This document shows positions 9,134 through 17,447 of a stretch of DNA of 64,000 nt, in pieces. The notes beneath the pieces were generated by a model. The model searched no databases and had not been told where the DNA came from. It saw nothing but the letters and a program-made list of their open reading frames with translations. Position numbers and translations under genes: made by a program. Position 1 is the first letter of the stretch, and every line of letters begins with the position of its first letter. The DNA is taken from assembly GCF_038019025.1 (NCBI RefSeq), contig NZ_CP150496.1:709501-773500 (forward strand). The letters run 5' to 3'. The stretch is from Polaribacter marinaquae. GTDB lineage: Bacteria; Bacteroidota; Bacteroidia; Flavobacteriales; Flavobacteriaceae.

Positions 9134-10378
9134 TTGGAAAGTACACAATTAACAGCGTTGGCAAATAAATACGGAAGTCCTTTATATGTTTACGATACAG
9201 ACAAAATAGAATCTCAATACAACAGATTAATAAATGCTTTTAGCAGCGTAAAAAACTTAAAGTTAAATTATGCTGTAAAAGCACTATCTAACATTAATAT
9301 TTTACAGTTTTTCAAAAACTTAGGTTCTGGGTTAGATACTGTTTCTTTTCAAGAAGTTCAGTTATGTTTAGCTACAGGTATAGATCCTAAAGATATTATT
9401 TACACACCAAACGGAGTTTCTTTATCTGAAATTGAAGAAGTAGCCAAATTAGGTGTTCAAATTAATATTGATAATCTTTCTATTTTAGAGCAATTTGGTC
9501 AAAAACATCCAAATATTCCGGTTTGTGTTCGTATAAATCCACATATTATGGCTGGTGGAAATTCTAAAATTTCGGTTGGTCATATCGATTCTAAATTCGG
9601 AATTTCAATACACCAAGTACCACACATTAAACGTGTTGTAGAAAATACCGGAATGAACATTAACGGAATTCACATGCACACAGGTTCTGATATTTTAGAT
9701 ATCGATACTTTTTTACGTGCTTCGGATATTTTATTTGATGTTGCAAGACAATTCGAAAATATAGATTTTATCGATTTTGGTAGCGGATTTAAAGTACCTT
9801 ATAAAGAAGGTGATATTTCTACAGACATCGAGCAATTAGGTTTACAATTATCTGAAAGATTTAATGAGTTTTGTACAGAATACGGTAAAGATATTACTTT
9901 AATGTTCGAACCTGGTAAATTTTTAGTTTCAGAAGCTGGTGTATTTTTAGCAAAAGTTAACGTTGTAAAACAAACAACTTCTACCGTATTTGCACACGTA
10001 GATTCTGGTTTTAACCACTTAGTTAGACCAATGATGTACGATTCTTATCATCATATTACAAATATTTCGAATCCTACAGGTAGAGATCGTTATTATTCTG
10101 TGGTAGGTTATATTTGCGAAACAGATACTTTTGCATCTAATAGAAGAATTGCAGAAATTTCTGAAGAAGATATTTTATGTTTCCATAACGCTGGTGCTTA
10201 TTGCTTTTCTATGGCTTCTAATTACAATTCTCGCTATTTACCTGCAGAAGTTATGGTGCATAAAGGGCAAGATTACCTTATCAGAAAAAGACAAACAATT
10301 AAAGACATTTTAAACAATCAAGAAACTATAGATTTCTCTAAAACAAAGGCTTCTAAAAAAGAAAAAGTAGAAGCTTAA
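9134..10378 (+). CDS. lysA: Diaminopimelate decarboxylase
   Basis: PLP enzyme that decarboxylates meso-diaminopimelate to L-lysine, the last step of lysine synthesis. The 414-residue product has the PLP lysine in NYAVKA (Lys49), the HMHTGSD segment, EPGKFLVSEAG and the CETDTF substrate motif, all as in LysA. The start is a TTG; no upstream ATG is in frame and the next internal ATG would delete the PLP lysine, so TTG is chosen. The Lys/Glu-rich tail after residue 400 is likely disordered. It is monocistronic, with its own -7 element and a strong terminator downstream. Confidence 0.95.
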   Translation: MESTQLTALANKYGSPLYVYDTDKIESQYNRLINAFSSVKNLKLNYAVKALSNINILQFFKNLGSGLDTVSFQEVQLCLATGIDPKDIIYTPNGVSLSEIEEVAKLGVQINIDNLSILEQFGQKHPNIPVCVRINPHIMAGGNSKISVGHIDSKFGISIHQVPHIKRVVENTGMNINGIHMHTGSDILDIDTFLRASDILFDVARQFENIDFIDFGSGFKVPYKEGDISTDIEQLGLQLSERFNEFCTEYGKDITLMFEPGKFLVSEAGVFLAKVNVVKQTTSTVFAHVDSGFNHLVRPMMYDSYHHITNISNPTGRDRYYSVVGYICETDTFASNRRIAEISEEDILCFHNAGAYCFSMASNYNSRYLPAEVMVHKGQDYLIRKRQTIKDILNNQETIDFSKTKASKKEKVEA

Positions 10379-10395
10379 CAAAAATATAAACCATT

Positions 10396-10432
10396 AAAAA
10401 TCCACCAAAGCAATTGTTTTTGGTGGATTTTT
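10396..10432 (+). terminator. Intrinsic terminator after lysA
   Basis: A 14-base stem (10396-10409 with 10419-10432, AAAAATCCACCAAA and its complement) is followed by a run of T. Confidence 0.85.
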
Positions 10433-10468
10433 TTATATTTACTAATCCATAAACAAACAATAACCACA

Positions 10469-11080
10469 ATGAAAATATTAGGAATAGGTAGTAATTATGT
10501 TACCGATTTAAAAGACATTGAAGAAAAGAAAAAAGGTAAAAAATTCATCTTTTCGAAACCAGAATCTAGTTTAGCTATAAATCGTGATGTAGCTTACCCA
10601 AGTGAAATTACAAACGAGTTAATTTACGAAGTAGAATTGGTTGTAAAAATTGGTAAAGAAGGTAAAAATATTACCAAAGAAGATGCAAACACTTACATTT
10701 CAGAAATTGCCGTTGGTATCGATTATACAGCTACGGATATCCTAAAAAACGCGAGAGAAACTAAGCATCCTTGGGAATTTGCAAAAGGTTTTGATGGTGC
10801 TGCTCCTATTTCTAGTTTTAAACCTGTTTCTAATTACAATTTAGCAGATATAGACTTCGATTTAAAAATTAACGGAGTAGAAAAACAAAAAAGTAATACA
10901 GCTTATATGATAAATGATTTTGCTGATATTATTGTGTTTATTTCTAAATATATGACCTTACAACCTGGTGATTTAATTTTTACTGGCACACCCTCTTTAG
11001 GTAAAGGAGAAATCTTTAAAGGAGATCATTTACAGTGTTCTGTAAACGGAGAATTACTATTAGATTTTAAAATGATTTAA
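10469..11080 (+). CDS. Fumarylacetoacetate hydrolase family protein
   Basis: 203-residue FAH-fold protein resembling the single-domain acylpyruvase/oxaloacetate decarboxylase group (FAHD1-like). Likely metal ligands are Glu54 and Glu56 in IYEVELVVKIG and Asp85 in AVGIDYTATD. The C-terminal LQPGDLIFTGTPSLGKG motif is characteristic. The exact substrate (acylpyruvates, oxaloacetate or a catabolic intermediate) cannot be read from sequence. It is followed after ten bases by an acetyltransferase gene and probably forms a two-gene transcript ending at the hairpin at 11633. Confidence 0.88.
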   Translation: MKILGIGSNYVTDLKDIEEKKKGKKFIFSKPESSLAINRDVAYPSEITNELIYEVELVVKIGKEGKNITKEDANTYISEIAVGIDYTATDILKNARETKHPWEFAKGFDGAAPISSFKPVSNYNLADIDFDLKINGVEKQKSNTAYMINDFADIIVFISKYMTLQPGDLIFTGTPSLGKGEIFKGDHLQCSVNGELLLDFKMI

Positions 11081-11090
11081 GTAAATATTG

Positions 11091-11606
11091 ATGAAGATTA
11101 GACTTTCTAAAATTGAAGACATTCCAGAAATTGCTATTATTATTGATGATGCAAAAGCGTATTTAAAATCACAAAAAATAGATCAATGGCAAAACGGATA
11201 TCCAAATGCAGCACAAGTTGAAAACGATATCAAAAATAATGAAAGTTATGTGGTTGTAAATGATGAAAATAAAATTATGGCAACTTCTATGTTCACTTTA
11301 AGAAAAGAACCAACTTATAAGGACGTTATTGATGGTGAATGGATGGTTTCTGAAAATGAAAAATACGGTGTAATTCATAGAATGGCAATAAAAAAAGAAT
11401 TTAGAAAATTTGGGCTAGCCACTTTTATGTTTCATGAGTTTCATTTACAATTATTAGAAAAAAAAGTTAGAAGTTTAAAAATTGATACACACGAAGATAA
11501 CCTTAGCATGCAATCTTTATTAAAAAAACTAGGTTACAAATACTGCGGAATTATATACACCAATTACAATGCAAAAAGATTAGCTTTTGAAAAAGTAATT
11601 ACTTAA
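11091..11606 (+). CDS. GNAT family N-acetyltransferase
   Basis: 171-residue acetyltransferase of the GNAT fold. The acetyl-CoA-binding region is at about 94-115, where VIHRMAIKKEFRKFGLATFM carries a version of the R/Q-x-x-G-x-G/A loop (RKFGLA). The C-terminal LKKLGYKYCGIIY strand is also typical. I start at the ATG at 11091; a TTG directly before it is possible but unnecessary. The substrate is unknown. The gene lies 10 bases after the FAH-family gene and ends before a terminator. Confidence 0.87.
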   Translation: MKIRLSKIEDIPEIAIIIDDAKAYLKSQKIDQWQNGYPNAAQVENDIKNNESYVVVNDENKIMATSMFTLRKEPTYKDVIDGEWMVSENEKYGVIHRMAIKKEFRKFGLATFMFHEFHLQLLEKKVRSLKIDTHEDNLSMQSLLKKLGYKYCGIIYTNYNAKRLAFEKVIT

Positions 11607-11632
11607 AACACAAAATAAAACTATATTTACAT

Positions 11633-11664
11633 CCTCATAAAATTTATTTTTATGAGGTTTTTTT
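11633..11664 (+). terminator. Intrinsic terminator before tex
   Basis: CCTCATAAAA (11633-11642) pairs with TTTTATGAGG (11648-11657), followed by a T run to 11664. Confidence 0.85.
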
Positions 11665-11685
11665 TCGCTTAAACTCAATTTAAAA

Positions 11686-13809
11686 ATGCAGTTACTTCAA
11701 TATATAACACAACAAACACAATTTTCTTCTAAATCTGTAGAGAATACAATTTCTTTATTAAATGAAGATGCTACAATTCCTTTTATCAGTAGATATAGAA
11801 AGGAAATGACAGGTAATTTAGATGAAGTAGAAATAGGCGAAATTGTAAAATTTAAAGAAGCTTTCGAAACTTTAGAAAAACGTAAAAAAAGTATTTTAAA
11901 GGCGCTAGAAGAACAAGCTGTCTTAACACCAGCATTAACCGAAAAAGTAAATAATTCTACAGATTTAATTTCTTTGGAAGATTTGTATTTACCTTTTAAG
12001 AAAAAGCGAAAAACAAAAGCAGAAACTGCGAGATTACAAGGTTTAGAACCGTTGGCAAAAATGATAATGAGTCAACGTGTGAATGATTTAGAATTTACGG
12101 CTTCAAAATACATTAAAAATGATGTTGAAACTCTTGAAGCAGCTATAGAAGGCGCTCGTTATATTATTGCAGAATGGATTAATGAACGTACAGACATCAG
12201 AAATAATATTAGACTAGAATTAGAACGTTTTGCTACAATTTCATCCAAAGTAATAAAGTCTAAAAAAGACGATGAAAAAGCACAAAAGTTTAAAGATTAT
12301 TTTGATTGGAATGAGTCTTTAAATAAAATTCCTTCTCACAGATTTTTAGCAATTTTAAGAGCCGAAAATGAAGGTTTTATCAGAATTAAAATTGAAGTTG
12401 ATAGCGAAAGATTATTGCAAAGAATTGAAAATAGAATTATTAGAACGCAAAATGAATGTTCTGCACAAATAGAATTCGCTATTAAAGATGCCTTTAAACG
12501 ATTACTATATCCTTCTTTATCTAACGAGAGACTTTCACTAGCAAAAGAAAGGGCAGATAATGATGCTATTTTAGTGTTTTCTAAAAACCTAAAACAATTA
12601 CTTTTAGGAGCACCTTTAGGTGAAAAAAGAGTCTTAGCCATCGACCCGGGTTTTAGATCTGGATGTAAAATAGTATGCTTAAATGAATTAGGAGAATTAA
12701 TGCATAACGAAACCGTTTTTCCGCATGAACCTCAAAATAAAAAAATTGAAGCCATTCAAAAAATTAGTTCGTTAGCAGAAGCATATAAAATTGATGCTAT
12801 TGCTATTGGTAATGGTACTGCATCTCGTGAAACTGAACAATTGGTCAAGAAAATTCAATTTAAAAATACTGTTGATGTTTTTGTTGTTAGTGAAGCTGGT
12901 GCTTCTATTTATTCAGCATCAAAAATTGCAAGAGACGAATTTCCTAATTACGATGTAACCGTTCGTGGATCTGTTTCTATAGGTAGGCGTTTGCAAGATC
13001 CGTTGGCAGAATTGGTTAAAATTGATGCTAAATCGATTGGTGTTGGCCAATACCAACATGATGTCGATCAAACTAAATTAAAGAAATCTTTAGATGCAAC
13101 TGTAGAAAGTTGTGTAAACACCATCGGAGTAAATATTAATACGGCAAGCGAATCTTTATTAAGTTATGTCTCTGGAATCGGGCCAAAGTTAGCTGAAAAC
13201 ATTGTAAATTACAGAAATAAAAATGGTTCTTTTTCTTCTAGAAACGACATAAAAAAAGTACCTCGTTTAGGAGGTAAAGCTTTTGAGCAAGCGGCAGGTT
13301 TTTTAAGAATTAAGAATGGTAAAAATCCGTTAGATGATTCTGCTGTGCATCCAGAAAGTTATGCTTTAGTAGATAAAATTGCAAAAGACAATAAGATAAA
13401 AGTTGCAGATCTTATTGGAAAATCTGATTTGATAAAGCAAATAAATCTAAAAAACTATATTACAGAAACCATTGGTTTGCCAACTTTAACAGATATTGTA
13501 AAAGAATTAGAAAAACCTGGTTTAGATCCAAGAGAAAAGGCCAAAGTTTTCTCTTTTGATGCAACTATTAAAACAATTTCAGATTTAAGAATCGGGCAAT
13601 TATTACCCGGCATTGTAAATAACATTACCAATTTTGGTTGTTTTGTAGACATTGGTATTAAAGAAAGTGGTCTAATTCATGTTTCTAATCTATCGGATAC
13701 TTTTGTAAAAGATGTAAATACTATTGTAAGTTTGCAACAACAAATTATAGCAAAAGTTTTAGAGGTTGATGTTGTGAGAAAACGAATTCAATTAGCTTTA
13801 ATTAAATAA
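11686..13809 (+). CDS. tex: Tex-like RNA-binding transcription accessory protein
   Basis: Cytoplasmic nucleic-acid-binding protein of the Tex/Spt6-like family, linked to transcription and RNA turnover. The 707-residue product has the N-terminal Tex region (FISRYRKEMTGNLDE near 30), an YqgF/RNase-H-like domain from about 315 (VLAIDPGFRSGCK), a helix-hairpin-helix region (INTASESLLSYVSGIGPKLAENIV, about 485-515) and a C-terminal S1 domain from about 640 (LLPGIVNNITNFGCFVDIG). Length and domain order are standard. A 47-codon gene follows 18 bases later. Confidence 0.94.
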   Translation: MQLLQYITQQTQFSSKSVENTISLLNEDATIPFISRYRKEMTGNLDEVEIGEIVKFKEAFETLEKRKKSILKALEEQAVLTPALTEKVNNSTDLISLEDLYLPFKKKRKTKAETARLQGLEPLAKMIMSQRVNDLEFTASKYIKNDVETLEAAIEGARYIIAEWINERTDIRNNIRLELERFATISSKVIKSKKDDEKAQKFKDYFDWNESLNKIPSHRFLAILRAENEGFIRIKIEVDSERLLQRIENRIIRTQNECSAQIEFAIKDAFKRLLYPSLSNERLSLAKERADNDAILVFSKNLKQLLLGAPLGEKRVLAIDPGFRSGCKIVCLNELGELMHNETVFPHEPQNKKIEAIQKISSLAEAYKIDAIAIGNGTASRETEQLVKKIQFKNTVDVFVVSEAGASIYSASKIARDEFPNYDVTVRGSVSIGRRLQDPLAELVKIDAKSIGVGQYQHDVDQTKLKKSLDATVESCVNTIGVNINTASESLLSYVSGIGPKLAENIVNYRNKNGSFSSRNDIKKVPRLGGKAFEQAAGFLRIKNGKNPLDDSAVHPESYALVDKIAKDNKIKVADLIGKSDLIKQINLKNYITETIGLPTLTDIVKELEKPGLDPREKAKVFSFDATIKTISDLRIGQLLPGIVNNITNFGCFVDIGIKESGLIHVSNLSDTFVKDVNTIVSLQQQIIAKVLEVDVVRKRIQLALIK

Positions 13810-13827
13810 CATTTTTATTCTTAAAAT

Positions 13828-13971
13828 ATGAGCAAAAAAGAAAAAACAGCGTTATGGGATGACTTAACGGATTCTCAAAAGAATGAAATACAACAAGAAG
13901 TTATTAATTCTAATAAAAAGAAAAAATCTACTTGGGAAGATCTTAAAAAAGAACTGTCTAAGCTGAAATAA
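13828..13971 (+). CDS. Small 47-residue charged protein downstream of tex
   Basis: A short ORF starting MSKKEKTALWDDLTDSQKNE and ending KKELSKLK. It has two Trp-containing acidic helix starts (ALWDDLTDSQK and STWEDLKKEL) separated by a lysine run. I do not recognise a named family. The pattern W-x-x-L, then x-E-I and a short helix resembles the tiny addiction-module/antitoxin-like proteins, but no toxin gene lies next to it. It starts 18 bases after tex and is probably cotranscribed. Coding is supported by an ATG start, clean composition and position, not by homology. Confidence 0.6.
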   Translation: MSKKEKTALWDDLTDSQKNEIQQEVINSNKKKKSTWEDLKKELSKLK

Positions 13972-14092
13972 AATTTAGATAATAGGTATGTAAAGTTTAA
14001 ATTATATAAAACTTCAAATTTATTAACAATCGTAAAAAGAGCTTAATTAAATATATAATTATTTACTACTTTCGACCACACAAAAATAATTA

Positions 14093-16411
14093 ATGAAAGT
14101 CTGCATCGCTGAAAAACCATCTGTAGCAAGAGAAATTGCTAACATTCTAGGAGCCAACACAAAACGTGACGGTTTTTATGAAGGAAATGGTTATGCGGTA
14201 ACTTATACTTTCGGGCATTTGTGTACACTTTTAGAGCCTAAAGATTACAAACCACACTGGAAAAGTTGGGATTTGAACAACTTACCAATGTTACCAGATC
14301 GTTTTGATACAAAAGTTACTGGAGATTCCGGAATTAAAAAACAATTTAACATCGTAAAATCTTTATTCGAAAAAGCAGATGTTATTATAAATTGTGGGGA
14401 TGCCGGTACAGAAGGAGAACTGATACAACGTTGGGTAATTAACCAATGTAATTATAAAGGTAAAGTAGAACGTTTATGGATCTCTTCTCTTACAGAAGAA
14501 GCTATAAAAGACGGATTTAAAAATTTAAAACCTGCAGAAGATTACGATAATTTATATTATGCAGGTTATTCTCGTGCTATCGGAGATTGGTTATTGGGTT
14601 TAAATGCAACTCGTTTATATACAGTAAAATTTGGCGGCTTTAAACAAGTTTTGTCAGTTGGTAGAGTGCAAACTCCTACGCTAGCCATGTTGGTAAACCG
14701 TTATTTCGAAATACAAAATTTTAAACCACAACCTTACTGGGAACTGCAAACTACCTACAGAAATACGCTGTTTAATTATGAAGATGGACGGTTTTTAAAG
14801 AAAGAAGATGGTGTAATTTTAGCAAATAAAGTTGCAGAATCAGATTTTGAAATTGTTTCTGTAACGAAGAAGAAAGGAAAAGAATATGCACCAAAATTAT
14901 TCGATTTAACAGGTTTGCAAGTATATTGTAATAACAAGTTCGGTTTTTCTGCAGACGAAACTTTAAAAATCGTACAGAAATTATATGAAATGAAAGTAGT
15001 AACCTACCCAAGAGTAGATACTACTTTTTTACCAAACGATTTGTATCCAAAAATACACGGTATTTTATCTAAATTAACCAATTATAGCGAATTAACACAA
15101 CCACTTTTAGGTCAGAAAATCAAAAAAACAAAGCGTGTTTTTGATGATAAAAAAGTTACAGATCACCATGCAATAATTCCTACAGGAATTCAAGGTAATT
15201 TGCAATACAACCAACAACAGGTTTACGATATTATTACAAGAAGATTTATTGCAGTATTTTATCCAGATTCTGATGTTTCTAACACATCTGTAATTGGTAA
15301 GGCAGCAGAAGTTCCTTTTAAAACAACCGGAAAAGAAATTTTAAATAAAGGTTGGCGTGTTGTTTTTGAAACTAAAGAAAGTAAGGTTAAAAAAGAAATG
15401 AATGAGAAAATGACGTTGCCTTCTTTTGTAAAAGGAGAAAAAGGAACTCATGAACCTTCTTTTTTAGAAAAAGAGACAAAACCACCAAGAAATTACACAG
15501 AAGCAAGTTTATTACGCGCCATGGAAACTGCAGGAAAGCAAGTTGATGATGACGAAATGCGCGAATTAATGAAAGAAAACGGAATTGGAAGACCGTCTAC
15601 AAGAGCAAGTATTATAGAAACTTTATTTCGAAGAAAATATATTGAGCGTAAGAAAAAACTGGTATTACCAACACAAACTGGCATCGATTTAATTAATATT
15701 ATTGACAACGAATTATTAAAATCTGCCGAATTAACCGGACTTTGGGAAAAACGTTTGAAAGAAATTGAACGAGGCGATTTTAACGCAGGAACGTTTATCA
15801 ATAATATGAAAAAAATGGTTGATGAGTTGGTGTATGAAGTCCGTTCTAATAAATCTAAAAAAAGAATTTCTTCTGCAAACACAAATCAAGTAAAGCAAAC
15901 AGAAGCTGCGAAACCAAAAGCTAAATCGAAAAAAGAAGTTACGGGTAAAACCTGCCCAAAATGTAAAAAAGGAAAGCTTTTAAAAGGTACTTCTGCTTAT
16001 GGCTGTTCTGAATACAAAGCTGGTTGCGACTTAAAAATACCTTTTGAAATTTACGGTAAAAAAGTTTCTGAAAATCAAACTATTCGATTAATTGATAAAG
16101 GTTGTACAACAAACTTAAAAGGTTTTGTTTTAAATGATAATAAAGTTGATGGTTTAATAAGGTTTGATGAAAATTTCGCTTTAAAACTAGAACCTAAACA
16201 ACAAGCTGTTAAAAAAGTTGCCACAAATTCTTCGGATACAATTAGCTGCCCGAAATGTAAAAAAGGAACAGTTTTAAAAGGAAAAACGGCTTACGGATGT
16301 TCTAATTACAAATCTGGTTGTGATTTTGTTTTTACATTCGAAAACATAAAAAAAATAGCCAATGGGCAACCTTTAACTAAAGAATTGGTTCTTAGTATTA
16401 TTTCTAAGTAA
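14093..16411 (+). CDS. topB: DNA topoisomerase III
   Basis: Type IA topoisomerase that relaxes and decatenates DNA through a transient 5'-phosphotyrosine. The 772-residue product has a Toprim domain (AEKPS near Glu7 and CGDAGTEGE at 101-109), the YSRAIGDWLLGLNATR and LSVGRVQTPTL segments, and VVTYPRVDTTFLP with catalytic Tyr305. The C-terminus has two zinc-ribbon-like repeats, each C-P-K-C ... C ... C, at about 624-655 and 724-755, for extra DNA binding. In the Toprim acidic motif the second Asp of the usual D-x-D is Gly (DAG), with T in place of the Arg before EGE. A TACTTTCG sequence at about 14074 is a plausible promoter. Confidence 0.94.
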   Translation: MKVCIAEKPSVAREIANILGANTKRDGFYEGNGYAVTYTFGHLCTLLEPKDYKPHWKSWDLNNLPMLPDRFDTKVTGDSGIKKQFNIVKSLFEKADVIINCGDAGTEGELIQRWVINQCNYKGKVERLWISSLTEEAIKDGFKNLKPAEDYDNLYYAGYSRAIGDWLLGLNATRLYTVKFGGFKQVLSVGRVQTPTLAMLVNRYFEIQNFKPQPYWELQTTYRNTLFNYEDGRFLKKEDGVILANKVAESDFEIVSVTKKKGKEYAPKLFDLTGLQVYCNNKFGFSADETLKIVQKLYEMKVVTYPRVDTTFLPNDLYPKIHGILSKLTNYSELTQPLLGQKIKKTKRVFDDKKVTDHHAIIPTGIQGNLQYNQQQVYDIITRRFIAVFYPDSDVSNTSVIGKAAEVPFKTTGKEILNKGWRVVFETKESKVKKEMNEKMTLPSFVKGEKGTHEPSFLEKETKPPRNYTEASLLRAMETAGKQVDDDEMRELMKENGIGRPSTRASIIETLFRRKYIERKKKLVLPTQTGIDLINIIDNELLKSAELTGLWEKRLKEIERGDFNAGTFINNMKKMVDELVYEVRSNKSKKRISSANTNQVKQTEAAKPKAKSKKEVTGKTCPKCKKGKLLKGTSAYGCSEYKAGCDLKIPFEIYGKKVSENQTIRLIDKGCTTNLKGFVLNDNKVDGLIRFDENFALKLEPKQQAVKKVATNSSDTISCPKCKKGTVLKGKTAYGCSNYKSGCDFVFTFENIKKIANGQPLTKELVLSIISK

Positions 16412-16476
16412 AGTAAAATATCGTTTGCAGATATTTAATTTAATTACTTAAATGGTTAAAGTTCACAAATAATTCT

Positions 16477-16555
16477 AGCCCTGATTGTAGCATTTGTTTG
16501 AGCTCTTTTTTCTTTTTCTGAAAAAAAGCGAGTGCGAAAAGCAGGAAAAAGCTTC
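16477..16555. repeat. Structured intergenic element, likely a dispersed flavobacterial repeat
   Basis: AGCCCTGATTGTAGCATTTG is followed by a central hairpin (CTCTTTTTTC with GAAAAAAAG) and closes with GCGAAAAGCAGGAAAAAGCT. The outer AGC/CCTG pairs with CAGG/GCT. From memory, elements of the form AGCCCTGAT-hairpin-AGCAGGAAAAAGCT recur many times in flavobacterial genomes between convergent genes, which is exactly this position (topB and the VF530 gene). It could act as a transcription terminator or a structured RNA, or be a mobile miniature repeat. Only one copy was found in this window. Confidence 0.6.
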
Positions 16556-16564
16556 AAAAAAAAA

Positions 16565-16783
16565 TTATAACATATTTCTTTCGTAAAACTTTTCTACTTT
16601 TTCTCTAGCCCAAGGTGTTGTTCTTAAAAACTTTAAAGAAGATTTATATGTTGGGTTATTTCTAAAAGCATTTATGTTTAATCGATCTCCTAATTCTTCC
16701 CAACCATATTCTTTAAACAATTGTTCTAAAATTGTTGCCAATTTTATACCGTGCATTGGGTTGTTTGGTTGTTCTTTACTCAT
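16565..16783 (-). CDS. VF530 family DNA-binding protein (DUF2132)
   Basis: 72-residue protein with the complete VF530/DUF2132 pattern: NPMHGIKLATILEQLFKEYGWEEL, NINAFRNNPTYKSSLKFLRTTPWAREKVE. Family members are small alpha-helical proteins proposed to bind DNA; the biological role is not established. The start overlaps the last eight bases of the SDR gene upstream, so the two are translationally coupled. Convergent with topB. Confidence 0.9.
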   Translation of the reverse strand: MSKEQPNNPMHGIKLATILEQLFKEYGWEELGDRLNINAFRNNPTYKSSLKFLRTTPWAREKVEKFYERNML

Positions 16784-17447
16784 TATTATTAGAATTTGCT
16801 ATCGTTAAAATTAAGTCTGAATTTATAATTGATTTGTTATTAGAAGTATTTGCGACCGTTTTCATACAAGTTGCAATTTTATCTGGATGAATCATTTTGA
16901 ACTTTTTTAAAGGCCCGATAAACAACGGATTTAAGAGTTTCATAATTCCTTTACCGATACTTTCTCCTAAACGAAACTCATCTCTTTTACCACCAATTAA
17001 AGAAGGTCTTAAAATATGTGTGTTTTTTATTTTTTGACCTAAAATATCTCTTTCCATTTCGCCTTTAATTCTGTTGTAAAATACAGAACTTTTTGCGTCT
17101 GCGCCCATAGAAGACATCACTACAAAAGTAGCAATATTGTTTGCTTTGGTTAATTTTGCGGCAGTAACAGGTATGCCATAATCTATAGATTTGTACTTTT
17201 CTTTGTCTTTTGTTTTTGCCGCTGTTGTGCCAATACAACAAAACACTTGATCTGCTGTAAAAAGTGTTTTTTGCGCTTCTAACGCAAACATATCTATTAA
17301 ATGCTCTTCTATTTTACTTGATGATATATTTACAGCACTTCTAGAAAAAAGTTTGATTTTTGTATAAGAAGCATCTGCAATTAACTTTTGTAAAAGTAAA
17401 TTACCCGTTAAACCTGTTGCACCTAATATGATTGCTGTTTTACTCAT
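16776..17447 (-). CDS. Atypical SDR / NAD(P)-binding oxidoreductase
   Basis: 223-residue Rossmann-fold protein. The N-terminal AIILGATGLTGNLLLQKLI supplies the GxxGxxG dinucleotide motif, followed by FCCIGTTAAKTKDKEKYKSI and VVMSSMGADAKS. This is the pattern of the HTATIP2/TIP30-like atypical SDRs, which usually keep cofactor binding but have unclear catalytic activity. It begins directly after the peptidase stop codon and overlaps the VF530 gene, forming a three-gene minus-strand operon. Substrate unknown. Confidence 0.87.
   Translation of the reverse strand: MSKTAIILGATGLTGNLLLQKLIADASYTKIKLFSRSAVNISSSKIEEHLIDMFALEAQKTLFTADQVFCCIGTTAAKTKDKEKYKSIDYGIPVTAAKLTKANNIATFVVMSSMGADAKSSVFYNRIKGEMERDILGQKIKNTHILRPSLIGGKRDEFRLGESIGKGIMKLLNPLFIGPLKKFKMIHPDKIATCMKTVANTSNNKSIINSDLILTIANSNNNE

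Noticed and set aside
11632..11664. tRNA or other folded RNA before tex
   Set aside because: Only a simple terminator hairpin is present; no cloverleaf or conserved tRNA boxes were found here or elsewhere in the window.
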